Positions 1-11,282 of a stretch of 64,000 nucleotides of DNA are shown in pieces. The DNA lies in NCBI GenBank assembly GCA_946894095.1, contig OX335645.2:21165001-21229000 (forward strand). The letters are read 5' to 3'. Position 1 is the stretch's first letter, and each line of letters opens with the position of its first letter. This DNA comes from Incurvaria masculella (taxonomy: Eukaryota > Arthropoda > Insecta > Lepidoptera > Incurvariidae). The position numbers and the translations under genes were made by a program. The notes under the pieces were generated by a model that saw only the letters and a program-made list of their open reading frames with translations, made no database searches and had not been told where the DNA came from.

Positions 1-476
1 AATTACGTCAGTATCATGGATGCACGTATTCGTATACGTCTAAAGGTGGGTACGTACGACATAGGAAAGTTACGTGCGGGTAGGTATCAACACAATTCGG
101 TGGAGGTGTGAAGTGGATACGTCAGCGGGCGGTCTCCATTAGTCGGCGTGATTAGTTCCCGCGAGCTCTCCGTAATGTTTCAATGAGATGAATAATCGCC
201 GCCAACAGTGACAAATGCGCGCGTCCGTCTTCGTTGGGGCCTTTTGCGCCTGCGCCGCGCCGGCCGCCATGTTGCCAGCGCGCGCGCTCCCCCGCACCGC
301 TGCCGCGCTAGGTCGACGGCAGAGCCAGGTAGGGTTACTGTCTACTGAGGTGAATAAACTTAACAACAAGCGAAATTAGTACAGAGCGCATCACGGAGGA
401 AGGAAAACGTACGTGGGTCAAAGTCCAATGTGTGGCGGTTAGGGTGAAGCCGTTTGTACATATTATTATTATATTT
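1..476. other. Unassigned sequence with a GC-rich patch
   Basis: No gene or repeat recognised. Bases about 210-320 are GC-rich and open on the minus strand for a short stretch, but the composition alone explains this. Rather rich in acgta-type words near the left edge. Confidence 0.4.
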
Positions 477-597
477 AGGGCCTTGTTCACCAACTGCTGA
501 TTAGCTTAATCACCACATATTAAGGGCCTTTCTTAGCAGCTTGCAATCAATACCAGTACAAGAAATCAGCGCTTTAGTAATAAAAGCCCTTAAAGTG
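477..597 (+). mobile_element. MITE family Y, partial copy
   Basis: Shares an ordered run of words (ccagtacaagaaatcagc, gctttagtaataaa, agggcctttctta) with copies near 6.5 kb and 48.1 kb. The left inverted repeat (gttcaccaactgctgatta) is present; the right one is missing. No coding capacity. Class II transposon class inferred from the paired inverted ends in the 48.1 kb copy. Confidence 0.6.
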
Positions 598-604
598 AGG
601 GATA

Positions 605-715
605 AATTTTTTTTTTTACGTATTTTCTATCCAATTTAATGTAGCCGTCCGTGCAAGGGAAGGTTCTGGCATGGCACATATATTCCTTTGGAATGCGGTT
701 AGTTGGGCTAATATC
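605..715 (+). repeat. SINE body, 3' fragment
   Basis: Matches the 3' half of the window's main SINE family in order: ttttctatccaatttaatg, gtagccgt, gggaaggttctggcatgg, then ttgggctaatatcatgac. The promoter half is absent. Confidence 0.7.
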
Positions 716-1250
716 ATGACGACGGGTTCCCGGGGGATTACCCAACCATATTCCATAAACATATTTAAATATTTTATGGGTCCTAGGCTGTTTTACAGCC
801 TCCATCCAATTGGGCAATTATAACATTTTAGAAGACTGAATTTGGTCACCTACGTTAAAACGCTGAAACGAATCCAAAACATAATTTTACCTTACACCTC
901 ATATGTCAGGCCACATTAACTTATCTAAAATAATTTTGAATTAAAGGATTTGTCCCTCTAATTCGACTTCGGGAGCGTCGACTGTCTGCCACTCCCGCGG
1001 CGGTTCCACACGTCCTAACACCTGCAGTGCCTTCAAACGGGCCGCCTCCTCGGCGCGGAGTGAGCGATGGTAACGCGGGCTGATGGAAGCGCGAGGTAGA
1101 TGAAGAGATTTGTATTTACAGAAGATAAATGGTCCAACTTACGATGCGAAGGTTAAAAGTTATAAGTGAACTCGTTTCGATGAACCATCGTGCGGTTTGC
1201 TTTAAAGCGATTCGACGTGATGAGAAGGTTTTTATGGGTTACTAGCCCCG
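716..1250. other. Unassigned sequence
   Basis: Nothing recognised. A mildly GC-rich patch lies at about 965-1,085. No long open frame and no match to repeats elsewhere in the window. Confidence 0.4.
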
Positions 1251-1253
1251 GCT

Positions 1254-1305
1254 AATGTCCAAAATGAAATTGAACCACCCGTGGTTCAATTTAATTTTGG
1301 ACATT
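1254..1305. repeat. Near-perfect 25-bp inverted repeat (hairpin)
   Basis: Two 25-base arms (1,254-1,278 and 1,281-1,305) are complementary apart from one pair, with a 2-base loop. Flanking words (ctagccccggct before, acccgagtggagc after) resemble the 3' terminal region of the Helitrons at 50.7 and 55.1 kb in opposite orientations. A fold-back made of two Helitron 3' ends is therefore a possible origin (inference). Confidence 0.85.
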
Positions 1306-1493
1306 CACCCGAGTGGAGCTTCTGAACTTTCGAACTGCACGGGATCACCCGCTGGGCTAATCTGAAGATTGCCTGAAAATGTTATCAAAAATTTGTCCAT
1401 CCATAGGTATTGGAGTCCTCAGGGCACATGCAAGCATATATCAAGAATAAATAGATATCATCAGGAACTTGGCAAGAAATTTAGGAGAAAATA

Positions 1494-1872
1494 GAGCTCT
1501 CAGCTCAGGGGCGCGGGGATTTGTTTCTTATGCCCCACGGTCATGGGTTCAATCCCTGGCACATTCATGCACTACTTTCTTTCTCTTTTTAAGTGAATTT
1601 CGTCACAAATGCGAACTGAGCAACACAAGTAAAACTGTAGCGCCCCTTCAAGGTGGATGGGTTAAGCCCGCCTGGATTGTTACCATCGTATCGGATGGAA
1701 AGAAGGTCGAAGCGTCAGCAAAAAAATATCCGCGTTTTCCATCCGGTTCAACTGGTGCTCATAAAGGGAAGGTCCTAGCATGGCACCTCATTTCTACGGG
1801 AATGCTATGTGTTGGGCTAATATCATAGCGGTGAGTGTGGTTATTAGTCATCCATGTCCATTAACATAAAAC
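1494..1872 (+). repeat. tRNA-headed SINE, nearly full length
   Basis: The head has a tRNA-like Pol III promoter: an A-box-like region around cagctcaggggcgcgggg and a B-box-like ggttcaatccctg. The shared SINE body follows (aagtgaatttcgtcac, cgaactgagc, gtaaaactgta, ttccatccggttc, gggaaggtcctagcatgg, gggctaatatcat). The tail ends after gtccattaacataaaac. Non-coding; moved by a LINE in trans. Diverged from the copy at 25.2 kb, so not recent. Confidence 0.85.
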
Positions 1873-1959
1873 ATTAACATATTTACTTTAAAGTTGGTGG
1901 AAAGGTCGGAATAAAATAGAAATGAGTATTGAGATGTAAACATATCACGATGTGATCGG

Positions 1960-2405
1960 AACACTGTATTCGTTTACGACAGAATGTTTGAATTTATGTA
2001 TCCCAAAAAACAGCGAGCATTTAAACACCGTGTTAGTAGGAAGGGAATTTTAAACCCCGATTGCACGAAGCGACGGCCGAGTTAATCAATGTTCAAACAC
2101 GTCGCTTTTAGTGAACCGCACGGGATGCTTCCATACTGTCCATACAAAGTGACGTGTTTAATCATACGTTGACGTTGATTTAGATTTTTTGTGCTTTCGT
2201 TGAAAGACACAATACCTGCGAATGGTATTTTATTCTGGTTCAGGTTCAGCCTTGCAATATGTTCATAAAGTCGTTATTTTTACAGGGCTCTTTATTTAAT
2301 TAATTTGTCCTCGCTTCGATGTCGATTATGTAATGTACATAGATATCACATTCCTTAGAAAAAGTGACGTAGGTACTTGCTTAGTACGAAAAAGTATATT
2401 TATTA
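1960..2405 (-). repeat. Dispersed repeat family W, copy 1
   Basis: Shares with 38.4-38.7 kb the words tgcgaatggta, ttcagccttgcaatatg and gtgttagtaggaa. At its right end it carries the reverse complement of the block actttttcgtactaagcag found at 38.41 and 42.21 kb. The block lies at opposite ends in the two long copies, which suggests a DNA transposon whose inverted terminus it is. No coding capacity seen. Confidence 0.55.
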
Positions 2406-3170
2406 AATGCTTAATTCTTCCGAGATAAATGCTTTTTTTTAGCTTATCGAGTATTATACGAATATTTATGGTATTTCTTATATGCGGATGTTTTTTTTAT
2501 TTTAAGGACTAATGAGAAAATTTATGTTAATGTATTAAAAGTGGTTACACGATCGTCGATTTCTTATCGTCTTTACAGGATATATTTGTATGCACGTATA
2601 CGCAATATCGAACAGTACTATTACTTTCGAAAAAGTCGCATCATAGCTGCTAAAATATACCGTTTGAAATGAAATTCGTGGGAGCATCACTCACGTACAC
2701 TCAACAGAATTTCCTTTAGAGCTTAGCACTCACGTCAAATCCAATCTTCGCTAACACCCTCTTCCCTCGTTCAACAGCTGCGTCTGCGAGTCATGCAGTC
2801 CACTTATTTTCATACGTCGGCAGTTCAATATTGACATCGGATGTATTCTGCGGCTATGATTTAGTATAGATTGGTCCTTTGAGCGACGACACCGCCGCTC
2901 ACCTCGGCGTGATTTACGACGTGTCGGCGTCGGCTACCGGCGGACATTCGCGCGAAACCTCGAGTGTCAGACGTTGCACGACACATGGAAGCAACGGGCG
3001 ATCTCTGATTCCAGACTTATTACAGCGTGATTCATTCGCACCTCCGTAAATTAGAAAGGACATGCATGCACCCAGTCTCAGCTGTCACCTCTCGGTAAAC
3101 TGTGGAATACACTGCCAGCCGAGGTACTTCCCTATCTACTGTTGATATTCCTTGAATCAGAAACAACCGA
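2406..3170. other. Unassigned sequence
   Basis: No gene or repeat recognised. A GC-richer patch lies at 2,880-2,960. Confidence 0.4.
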
Positions 3171-3171
3171 T

Positions 3172-3320
3172 CTTGTAAATACTAACAGTATTCAGAGTGG
3201 GCGGACTAACTATAAAACGATGATTATCTCCGGATTAAAAAGCGTTTTGTATGGTTAGTCTGGTGCTAGCTCGCGTACAAAATTTTGACAGAGTGTGTTT
3301 GTGCAGGCTCTACGACTTTC
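3172..3320 (+). repeat. Dispersed repeat family P, copy 1
   Basis: The words ttcagagtgggcggac, ttttgtatgg.tagtc.ggtgct and ctcg.actaa.ttttga occur in the same order at 57.13-57.28 kb. Only two copies are in the window, so boundaries and class are open. Confidence 0.55.
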
Positions 3321-3330
3321 CCTTCGTTGT

Positions 3331-3626
3331 TTTTAGGGTTCCGTACCCAAAGGGTGAAAACGGAACCCTATTACTAAGCCTCCGCTGTCCGTCCGTCCGT
3401 CCGTCTGTCCGTCTGTCACAGGGCTGTATCTCAGTAACCGTAACAGGTAGACAGCTGAAATTTTCACAGAGTGTGTATTTATTTTGCAACTATAACAACA
3501 AATAGGTAAGATTAAAAAATAATTAAAATTAAAGGGGGCTTCCATACAAAAACCGTGTTTTTTTTTTACGATGGTACGGAACCCTTCGTGTGCGAGTTCG
3601 ACTTGCACTTGGCCGGTTTTTTTTTT
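3331..3626 (-). repeat. ggccaag repeat, full copy
   Basis: One of seven copies of a repeat of about 290 bp. On the minus strand it begins ggccaagtgcaagtcg, then agggttccgtaccatcg, a pyrimidine/A-rich middle, gttgttatag, acactctgtgaaaatttcag, gatacagccctgtgacag, a (GGAC)n run, and ends ttgggtacggaaccct. The 11-bp words agggttccgta and tacggaaccct near the two ends form a short inverted repeat. Non-coding; class not established from sequence alone. Confidence 0.85.
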
Positions 3627-4029
3627 ATATAGCGCAACGTGTGCCAGTGACCAACCGTTAGGCTATGCATAGGGAGACGCTATTCGCGCTGAACGCCCGA
3701 AAACGTTCAGGCGGGAACCATAGCCGCGTAGGTCTTCGGTAGGTCTTGCCGCCTCCGGATATGGCTTTGGTACTCTTAATGGCGAGTTCCACGTGGAGGA
3801 AGTCCACTCCCTGTTCTCCCAGACATGTACCGGAGCTGTAATTTACGAAATTTTGACAGTTCACTCCGAATGCGACTGTAAGTACTTTAGACCCTGAAAA
3901 TGAAGTATATATTCCTAGGGTCGGTAAATTGTCAGAAAGTCCTGCCGAGGTATTCCTCCTGAAATAAAAACCTGCCGACACAATCACCACATTCATATTC
4001 ATAAAAACCACCATCGTGGCGTGAGGATG

Positions 4030-4125
4030 GGTCGGCTGGCATAGTTTTCGCGGTCCCGTGAATGTTAGAAAGTATTTCGATTTCGTCGGGCACCTCTTAG
4101 AAAGTCTGGCGTACGCCATGTGCCG
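4030..4125 (+). repeat. LINE 3' UTR fragment
   Basis: The words ggctggcatagttttcgc and ctggcgtacgccatgtg match, in order, the region just after the reverse transcriptase C-terminus of the minus-strand LINE at 16.7 kb. A short non-coding remnant of the same LINE family. Confidence 0.5.
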
Positions 4126-4224
4126 CGATTGATAAAATAATATATACCTATTATGGTATCAGCATGGACCTCGGAAAATTGTCTCACATTTATTTGTCTC
4201 CTTGAATGTCTTTCAAAGCTCAAT

Positions 4225-4440
4225 ATAATAAAGTAAGATGGTAAGAAAGGCCCTTTAATGTGAGTATTAAGCTAATCAGTACTTGGTGGAAAAGACCCTA
4301 AGTGAGCTAAGAAACACTAACGCATGCTGTGAATACCAACATGAAACACAAAATATAACAAAAAATGTTGACTTTGTCTAAGTGTAACACGTATACCTAA
4401 GGACGAATAAAGAATTGAATTGAATTGTTGATTTAAATAT
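4225..4440 (-). repeat. MITE family Y half copy, then a pentamer tail
   Basis: Bases 4,225-4,305 carry taagaaaggccctttaat and the inverted terminus taatcagtacttggtgg of MITE family Y. Downstream, 4,410-4,430 (gaattgaattgaattg) is a short pentamer run like the 3' tail of a non-LTR element; no LINE body is recognisable upstream of it. Confidence 0.5.
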
Positions 4441-5272
4441 GAAAGGATATCTTAGATGGCGTAGCCAATTTTCTATTACTACAAATCCAACTTAAACTTA
4501 CACACCACACTTTAGCCGTAGCTGTCAAACAATTTTGGGAGCAAATTACACAGGACATACAATAATGGATAATTTGTCCGTAGCGACGACCCGGGTAACT
4601 CCTACATTGTATGAAGGTGAAGAAGTTTCACCTTCATGCCTACATAACACTTCTTCTTCCTTTTACCTTCTGTGGTGGTTTATTTTAAACATTCCTCAAA
4701 TATACAATACGCAAATCAATCAGCGAGGTAGGTGCATAAATCAGGCAGCTCCATCATAACTATGACGCAACTAGGATGCTTCGGAAACAATAATGGAATG
4801 ACCGCCTCATAAAACATTTTTCCACCGGCAACAGCACGCTTACCACAATTAGCGAGCGCTAACGCATTCCACCGAGCATTTCGCTAGTCCCGCGGACGCC
4901 GCAGACAATAACTTCTTGCAGACACGGCTAAAATCAACGAAAGTCTTGCCTTGCATCTCTACATGCAGACATAAACCGAGAAAAAATCCCCATAAAGGTC
5001 GTCTTTATGGCGGCAAATAAAGCGGGTTGCCTGCGAGGCTGTCTACCCCGCGCTCTGCCCTGAGTTATTGCTTTATTGCCTCGGAAATATTTCACAAACA
5101 GAAAATATTTTATGATTCTTCACTTAAGAGCGGCTGTATATCATTTCGAGGGATAGATAATAAAATCCGTAAGTCACCAAGGGCGAAACAAAGAGATGGA
5201 CGTGCGCGCACGGTGTCCCAACCATAGCGGGTCTGTTGTCCGCAGGTCCAGAGGCCCTAGTCCGACTTGTCA
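4441..5272. other. Unassigned sequence
   Basis: No gene or repeat recognised. Short open frames at 4,535-4,759 and 5,027-5,227 show no recognisable domain. Confidence 0.4.
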
Positions 5273-5630
5273 TCTGATCCTGTAGTCCCAGTTGTCACCT
5301 AAATAGGCGTCTACGGCAAACCGATCGACTGGCGTTTTCAAAGGTGTGGAAAAATTGAAGAGCGCGCGCAAAGGGCGTTAATCGAACTAACATTTGCAAG
5401 TCCGAGCTTGATTTGACAGCTTACTCAACGTTGCCGTAAATACGTCGACTTTGCCGTTTACGTTGACTCCGCGTTTTCATACAAATCGGAAATCCGAGTT
5501 TGACTTTGACAGCTTGAAGAAGTAAAACCACAGAATAAGCAGTAACACTTGTGTGGGGTTTGACGTTTTTGCGTAGCTTCGAAGTTCCGTAAACGCCAAT
5601 TTAGGTGACACGTCGGTTTAGGGGCTCAGA
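5273..5630 (+). mobile_element. MITE family S, full copy
   Basis: Ends are imperfect inverted repeats. The left end begins tctgatcc and has gttgtcacctaaatagg; the right end has ccaatttaggtgaca and closes with ggggctcaga. The interior (cggcaaaccgatcgactggc, ttactcaacgttg, cagcttgaagaagtaaaacc) is repeated in inverse orientation at 22.1-22.8 kb. No coding capacity; mobilised in trans. Confidence 0.8.
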
Positions 5631-6214
5631 TTCCATTTGGGAATGTTGATTTGTCGCCTGCTATCCACTAATGTACCACAACCGTGAAGCAAGGGCACGT
5701 TGATTGAATAAAGGAAACTATAAAAGGAACTCATTTACAAATAGCGAGTAAGAAAGAACGGGAGTGGTGATCGAAACTTATTCGTAATCCGTCAAATTGC
5801 GTGTCAAATGCACCGACCGCTTACGAATTCGAGATGGGCAACATCTAATGTTATTTGCAATAAGTAGCGTCGTCGAGAATTCGATAACATCAGTAATCAG
5901 TGAATGCGGAAGCGAACTGTCTGGCTACCGTCAATGTTTCATTTCTCACACGATCGCCTCTCCCGTCCTTCCTTATTCGCCGTTTACAAAGTGGAGTGCA
6001 AGGCCAACATGCAAAGCAATCGCGAGCGCTACCGATTCCGCCACCAAGTTTTGTGACACAGAATGAGAATTGTCCGTGTCTTTGAGTTCATTAATCAATG
6101 CCTGTGAACAACACCAACGATTTGGATTACACATACCTGCTACTTTATATATACGTTTAATTCGATTGTATTACCTTCAAATTAAAATTTTGTTTGTTTG
6201 ATTCCAGACTCTAG
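5631..6214. other. Unassigned sequence
   Basis: No repeat shared with the rest of the window. Short overlapping open frames at 5,797-6,085 have no recognisable domain. Confidence 0.4.
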
Positions 6215-6519
6215 AACTAGTAAAGTATTTCTCAATGTATACCTGCTTAGTTATTCACAGGCATAACGCTGTACCTCCGTCCCCTTTCTACCTTCGTTCA
6301 ACGCGGAACAGGGAAAAAATGCACATATTTACAGTCGACATTCCAAAAATAAGAACCCACCGATCTTCTAGATCCTTAATCTATTGGGTCAGAAAACTAT
6401 GGAATGAATTTCCTTCCGAGGGATTTTCTCCAAAGCACAACCTGGGGTCCTTCAAACATGGTGTGAAGAAGCACCTGTCCGGCCGTCATCGTTTTCGCAG
6501 CCCCCTGCTAGCTAGCTAA
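6215..6519 (+). pseudogene. LINE reverse transcriptase C-terminus, truncated
   Basis: The reading frame at 6,235-6,519 encodes the C-terminal tail of a non-LTR reverse transcriptase: VPPSPFYLRSTRNREKM, IPKIRTHRSSRS, then LWNEFPSEGF and GSFKHGVKKHLSGRHRF. The minus-strand LINE at 16.7 kb has the same blocks in the same order, so these are two copies of one family. The polymerase domain proper is absent, as in typical 5'-truncated LINE insertions. The ATG is incidental; coding similarity starts at or before 6,250. A stop follows near the natural C-terminus. MITE family Y begins right after it. The clade is not certain from this tail alone. Confidence 0.8.
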
Positions 6520-6690
6520 TCAGTACTTGGTGGAAGAGATCCTTAGGCTCAATTGAGCTTAATCCTCACATTAGAGGGCCTTTCTTACCATCTCGCAAAT
6601 GATACCAGTACAAGACAATCAGCACTTTAGTAATAAAGGCCCTTTAACAGTCAATTAAAATAAATCAATACTTGGTGAAAACCAGGCTTA
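6517..6690 (+). mobile_element. MITE family Y, rearranged copy
   Basis: Contains inverted termini (taatcagtacttggtgg at the left, tcaatacttggtgaaaacc at the right) and the family core agggcctttcttacc, ccagtacaag, cagcactttagtaataaagg. It abuts the LINE fragment directly. Confidence 0.65.
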
Positions 6691-7016
6691 ATGTTATTAA
6701 TGTTTAATACGTTTTTATACAACTATTAGATATTGGTAAGTGTGCCACAGTGCGTCAATTCAGTGATTGTATTATGGATTTGCAATGGGAATTATTTTTC
6801 TGGGACTTCCTTATGCCATACTAAGTATACCCGTGACATACCACATACTATACCACATGATATATATACCCGTTGCAAAAAAACAAATTACTTTCGATTG
6901 TTTCATATTTGGAATGATCTGTTGGGAAAGCCTACGTGCTTACAAGTTATTCTTTGTACTATACTGAGCGTGTACTCTTCATATCAGTCACCGATATCAT
7001 GAAACCGCATCAGGGT

Positions 7017-7262
7017 CTGGCGGGCCATTCAGGTAAGAGTGAGTTCGAGTTCGGGAGTGAGTTAACCTAAAAATAGCTGGGAAATTTATTATTATTTCAA
7101 TAACGGAACCGTTATTTATACTTCCAACGTATTTACGGGACAGACCAGATTTTTACCGAGCTGTAATAATATTCTAGAAGTGTGGAAACATTAACTATTT
7201 AAAAAAGTGAGTGATATTTAGTGACGAATTCGAACTCACTCTTTCCCTGAATGGACCCCCAG
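7017..7262. mobile_element. MITE family T, 246 bp
   Basis: Terminal inverted repeats of about 35 bp. The left end reads ctggcgggccattcagg then agagtgagttcgag. The reverse complement of the right end reads ctgggggtccattcagg then agagtgagttcgaa. The interior is AT-rich and non-coding. No clear target-site duplication, so the superfamily is not assigned. Confidence 0.8.
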
Positions 7263-7683
7263 TTCACTTCAGACGATGTACTTATCACTCACTAGTACGG
7301 CAGCGCCTAGACAGAAACACAGAAAACATTATTTAATTACTTAGATGTTGACTTCTTTATCACCCATAACTACAAAACGGTTTTTTTAATCCGTGCATTC
7401 ACAACATTGTATCCGAGGACATATCTCTCGGCTAATGGTCCCACTAAACTTGGTATACCTGGGCCCCGCGGCGGAGTTTCACTTTTAAGTATTGCCAAGT
7501 TACGATTGTTTGAAGCCAATATAATGTTTAACGAGGCTAAATAACTCCTTGCAATAACTCGGAGTGGTTCCACGGAATTTCACCAGATAATACATAATTT
7601 TCAGCCCGCGAATGGCAATATTCCGTGGACGTCAAAATTGGTGCATGCGAAACGCGAGATGCAAAAACACAAATCATCACCTG
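7263..7683. other. Unassigned sequence
   Basis: No gene or shared repeat recognised. Confidence 0.4.
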
Positions 7684-8210
7684 AGCGGCTAGCAGCTCGG
7701 GGGCGTGTAGACTTGCCTTGCATGCCAGAGGTCATGGGTTCAAATCACCGCTCCGTCCATGCACCACTTTAAGTGAATTACGTCATGAACGCGTTCTATG
7801 AGTCGGAATCCATGGCAACTGTAGGTGCCTTTTCCCCTACTCGGCAGTAGGGTTAAGCTCGCCCGTATCGGTACAATCGCATTGGACGAAAAAATGGTCG
7901 AAACGGCAATTCAATATTGTCGGTGTTTAACAGTCAGTTATCATGTAGCCGTGCTATTAAAATAAAGCCACAAAAAAAAATTTTGGGTTTGCATAGGCAC
8001 AACAAAAACAATGTCTAGTGTCTCCATCAGAGTAGTGATGAAGTAATCCATAAATTATTTGCAAACAGTGACGCCGGCACTGAAACCTTGATAAACGATG
8101 CAACTAACATTAGTATCCAATATCAAGATTCCACCAATAGCTACAAACATAACGCATTCCCATGAGGTGTGTTGGGCCAATATCGTGACAGTAAGTTGGT
8201 GGACAGTAAG
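7684..8210 (+). repeat. tRNA-headed SINE split by about 185 bp of other DNA
   Basis: Bases 7,684-7,965 hold the promoter half: A-box-like tagcagctcgggg, B-box-like gggttcaaatcacc, then gtcggaatccatgg and gaccgaaa-type body words up to gtagccgtgctatta. The SINE resumes at about 8,151 (attcccatgaggtgtg, ttgggccaatatcgtgac). The intervening stretch begins with an A-run and matches nothing else in the window: either a later insertion or unrelated DNA joined by rearrangement. Confidence 0.75.
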
Positions 8211-8393
8211 TAACGCATAGTTATGCTTTTACGGTTAATCATAGAATAAGCCTGTGTCTTCATGTTTTACAAGTAATCAATATGTATATCGGTCAGACAT
8301 TCTATCACAACGACAAGACGCAAGGATAAAATGTGTATTCTTGAAAACTTAATCTATGTGAGTAGCTAGGTTCGCCTTGTCCGGAATAAAAAA

Positions 8394-8666
8394 AACCAGC
8401 CAAGTGCGAGTCGGACTCGCACCATAGTAAAATATTTAATACAAAAAAAAACACGTTTTTTGTATGGGAGCCCCCTTTAATTTTTTAATTTTACCTATTT
8501 GTTGTTATAGCGGCAAAATAAATACACACTCTGTGAAAAAATCAGCTGTCTATCTGTTACGGTTACTGAGATACAGCCCTGTGACAGACGGACGGACGGA
8601 CGGACGGACAGCGGAGGCTTAGTAATAGAGTTCCGTTGGCACCCTTTGGGTACGAAACCCTAAAAA
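8394..8666 (+). repeat. ggccaag repeat, full copy
   Basis: Begins accagccaagtgcgagtcgg, contains ttgttgttatagcggc, cacactctgtgaaaa, gatacagccctgtgacag and a (GGAC)n run, and ends ttgggtacgaaaccct. Close to the 12.1 kb copy in sequence. Confidence 0.85.
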
Positions 8667-10500
8667 CGCATAACAAACAAGCGGTTTCGTCACCCCTAGA
8701 AATCTACGAAAGTTCATCAACAAGTCAATAATTTCAAATATATAGCACAACATTGGTATTTTCGTGAATGAAATATTGACAAAATCTCTGCATATTGATA
8801 ATTTTGATTACCTGATAATCGTTGATATTTATTTTTACGATTAAGCTTAAAGCATTGCATCACAAATCATAAGATTACTGCAAATCACTAAAATTACCAT
8901 TCCTGCTTACTTAACGATCCGCACGTCTGACAGTTGATTTAGCGGGCATAAATGATTGATAATAATTCAAATAATTTGCATTATAGATATCCAATAAATT
9001 AAGAAGCTTATAGACCGAAGCAGCTTTTGTAAGAGAGTCGAATCGCATCTGCGGAAATGACAGTCGAGTTATCTTTGCCTCAACCGTGTACCCGGCCAAC
9101 CTTCGGAAGATCCGGGCAGTGAGCATAATATATTCTGCCTTACTAATTAAGATTATAAAATCTTTAATACTCCAGTATTTCTAGGTGTCAAAAATACTAC
9201 TAGTAAAGGCTGTATTAGGTTACCCAAGCACATGAGGAATTGAGCAAAATGGCGACCTGAACGCATCAACTGATTTGTAATTTTGACAATCAGTGACCCA
9301 GGATATGGTATTCCGTGCTTTGTTGTGTTTGCGTAGAGGCTACGAATCCGGGGCATAAGGCGGCGCGGTGGTCACGGGAACTGCTGATTCGAGTCTATTT
9401 CGAATAAAGACTAGTGAGCGTAGGTCAAATTAATTCTTCTCTATTCCGAGATTATTATCATTATATCTGGTATAACTGTTCCGAGGATAAGCAGTGGAAT
9501 AAGATATGTTTATTATTAAGACAAATTGATGAGTGGGGGAAAGTCCTCAATGCCAAGGGAGGGGTTTTATATACGTCTCTGTCCTAATTCCATCTACGGT
9601 CTAAGGCTAAGGAAGTCACGCCAGATATACAGCTTGACGACTTCTTTGCACACGCTGCGGGATATCGCAAAATTGTCATCCAGCTAAAACGACATTGCTG
9701 ACAAAGAAAAGTGCAATATTTTGAGCTAACTTGATTTACGATATGCCTCCCGGCGTGTCGCCTCGACGACAAGTGTAATGGTTGTTGTCTTTTGTTTTGT
9801 TTTTGAGAAAAGCGAGTCAGTCATTGCGGCTTTACGAGTTCTTGGAAGGTTTCGAAGGACACTCATTACACGTTAATGCTCGGTCGAGGTGAACATTAAT
9901 TTTGTAGCTGTAAAAAATATGCGGTGGAGATTTATCGCCAATGTCGAGTAGCCTGCGTCTTGACAGACAATAACTGTTTACAGCGCGGGTACAACCTCGA
10001 AACAAATGTTGCCTTCCCAGATTTGGAAAAAAATATATGCAGGATAACCCGATTTCATATCCTTCGGTTCGTTTAAGACTGTTTTGTATAGAGTAAGTTA
10101 AACAGTTTTAGGTATGTCTGATCCTACTGACAACTGAGTCTCCTACTCCCACTGATTCAATCTGATCCTACTGATTCAAGAGACACGTTGATTCCTTTGT
10201 GCATTGATTTACGAATGTATATATTTATATGTGTAAAAATGTTTGCATGCATCTATCTATTAACACAAAATATTACAAGCCTATATTATGTACGTTTATC
10301 TCATGAATAAATATATATATTTTTCTTTTTCATTTTAAATTTCTTTTTTTAAATACTGAATATTTTCAATGTAGTTTTACATTTGCCAACCACACCACAC
10401 CTCTCCTCCGTCTCTGAGGTTGAATGTTAGAGAATGCCTCATGGCATTAATTCCACCTATTTGTAAAATATATCAGCTTTCAATTTTTTTTTATTTAATT
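8667..10500. other. Unassigned AT-rich sequence
   Basis: About 1.8 kb without a recognised gene or shared repeat. Short minus-strand open frames at 8,911-9,126, 9,153-9,356 and 9,584-9,772 lack recognisable domains. Confidence 0.4.
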
Positions 10501-10853
10501 TAGCCCAACATACAGCATTCGCTAAGGAATTTGTCGTCACACCCGCCGCTACGTCCTTCCCTCGATGAGCACGGCTAGATTGAATCGTATGGAAAACAAC
10601 GACAACTATATTTATTCATATTTTCAGTCGATGCGATGATATTAAGCCCGGGCGGGTTTGACCCTTCCATCTAACAGAGGAAGGAAACCTACAGTTTTAC
10701 ATGGATCCCGAGCCATGGAGCAGTTCACATTTGTGCCGAAATGCATTAGCCCAACTCAGACAGAGATAGAAAGTCGTGCATAATCAGGGCGAGGATGTGA
10801 CGACCTCCGGCATTGAAGGCAAGTCGCCACGCCCCCGAGCTACGAGCCGCTCA
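10501..10853 (-). repeat. tRNA-headed SINE, nearly full length
   Basis: Read on the minus strand: ctgagcggctcgtagctcgg (A-box region), then the head, body words ggctcgggatccatg and gggcggg..., gcacggctagatt in complement, ending near gggcta. The B box is damaged: the usual ggttcaaatcc is replaced by a diverged gtcgtcacatcctcgcc. This suggests an old, transcriptionally dead copy. Confidence 0.8.
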
Positions 10854-10987
10854 GTACGCTTTGGCGTAGTCCGCCTCGATTGAACCTAAATCTCGCGACG
10901 CGATGAGTCACGCGTCAAAACAAAACCACAGAGTGAGTAATACAAAACGCAACCTCATCAAGGCCCGACCTCAAGATCACACACGTC

Positions 10988-11282
10988 AAAAAACTGGCCA
11001 AGTACGAGTCGGACTCGCACAAGAAGGGTTCCGTACATCGTACAAGATTTAACATAAAAAAAAAACCATACAAAATTATTTTCTTTTCATTTCTATATTT
11101 TTTTTATTAGACCTATTTGTTGTTATAGCGGCAAAATAAATACACACTCTGTGAACATTTCAACCTTCGACGGTTCATGAGATACAGCCCTGTGACAGAC
11201 GGACGGACGGACAGATGGACGGACAGTGGAGGCTTAGTAATAGGGTTCTGTTGGCACCCTTTGGGTACGGAACCCTAAAAAT
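10988..11282 (+). repeat. ggccaag repeat, full copy
   Basis: Starts aactggccaagtacgagtcg, has agggttccgtacatcg, the gttgttatagcggcaaaa core, the (GGAC)n run, and ends ttgggtacggaaccctaaaa. Confidence 0.9.

Noticed and set aside
3251..3608. Open frames on both strands at 3.3-3.6 kb
   Set aside because: They are translations of the ggccaag repeat and its (GGAC)n run; equivalent frames appear in other copies at 12.1 and 51.5 kb.
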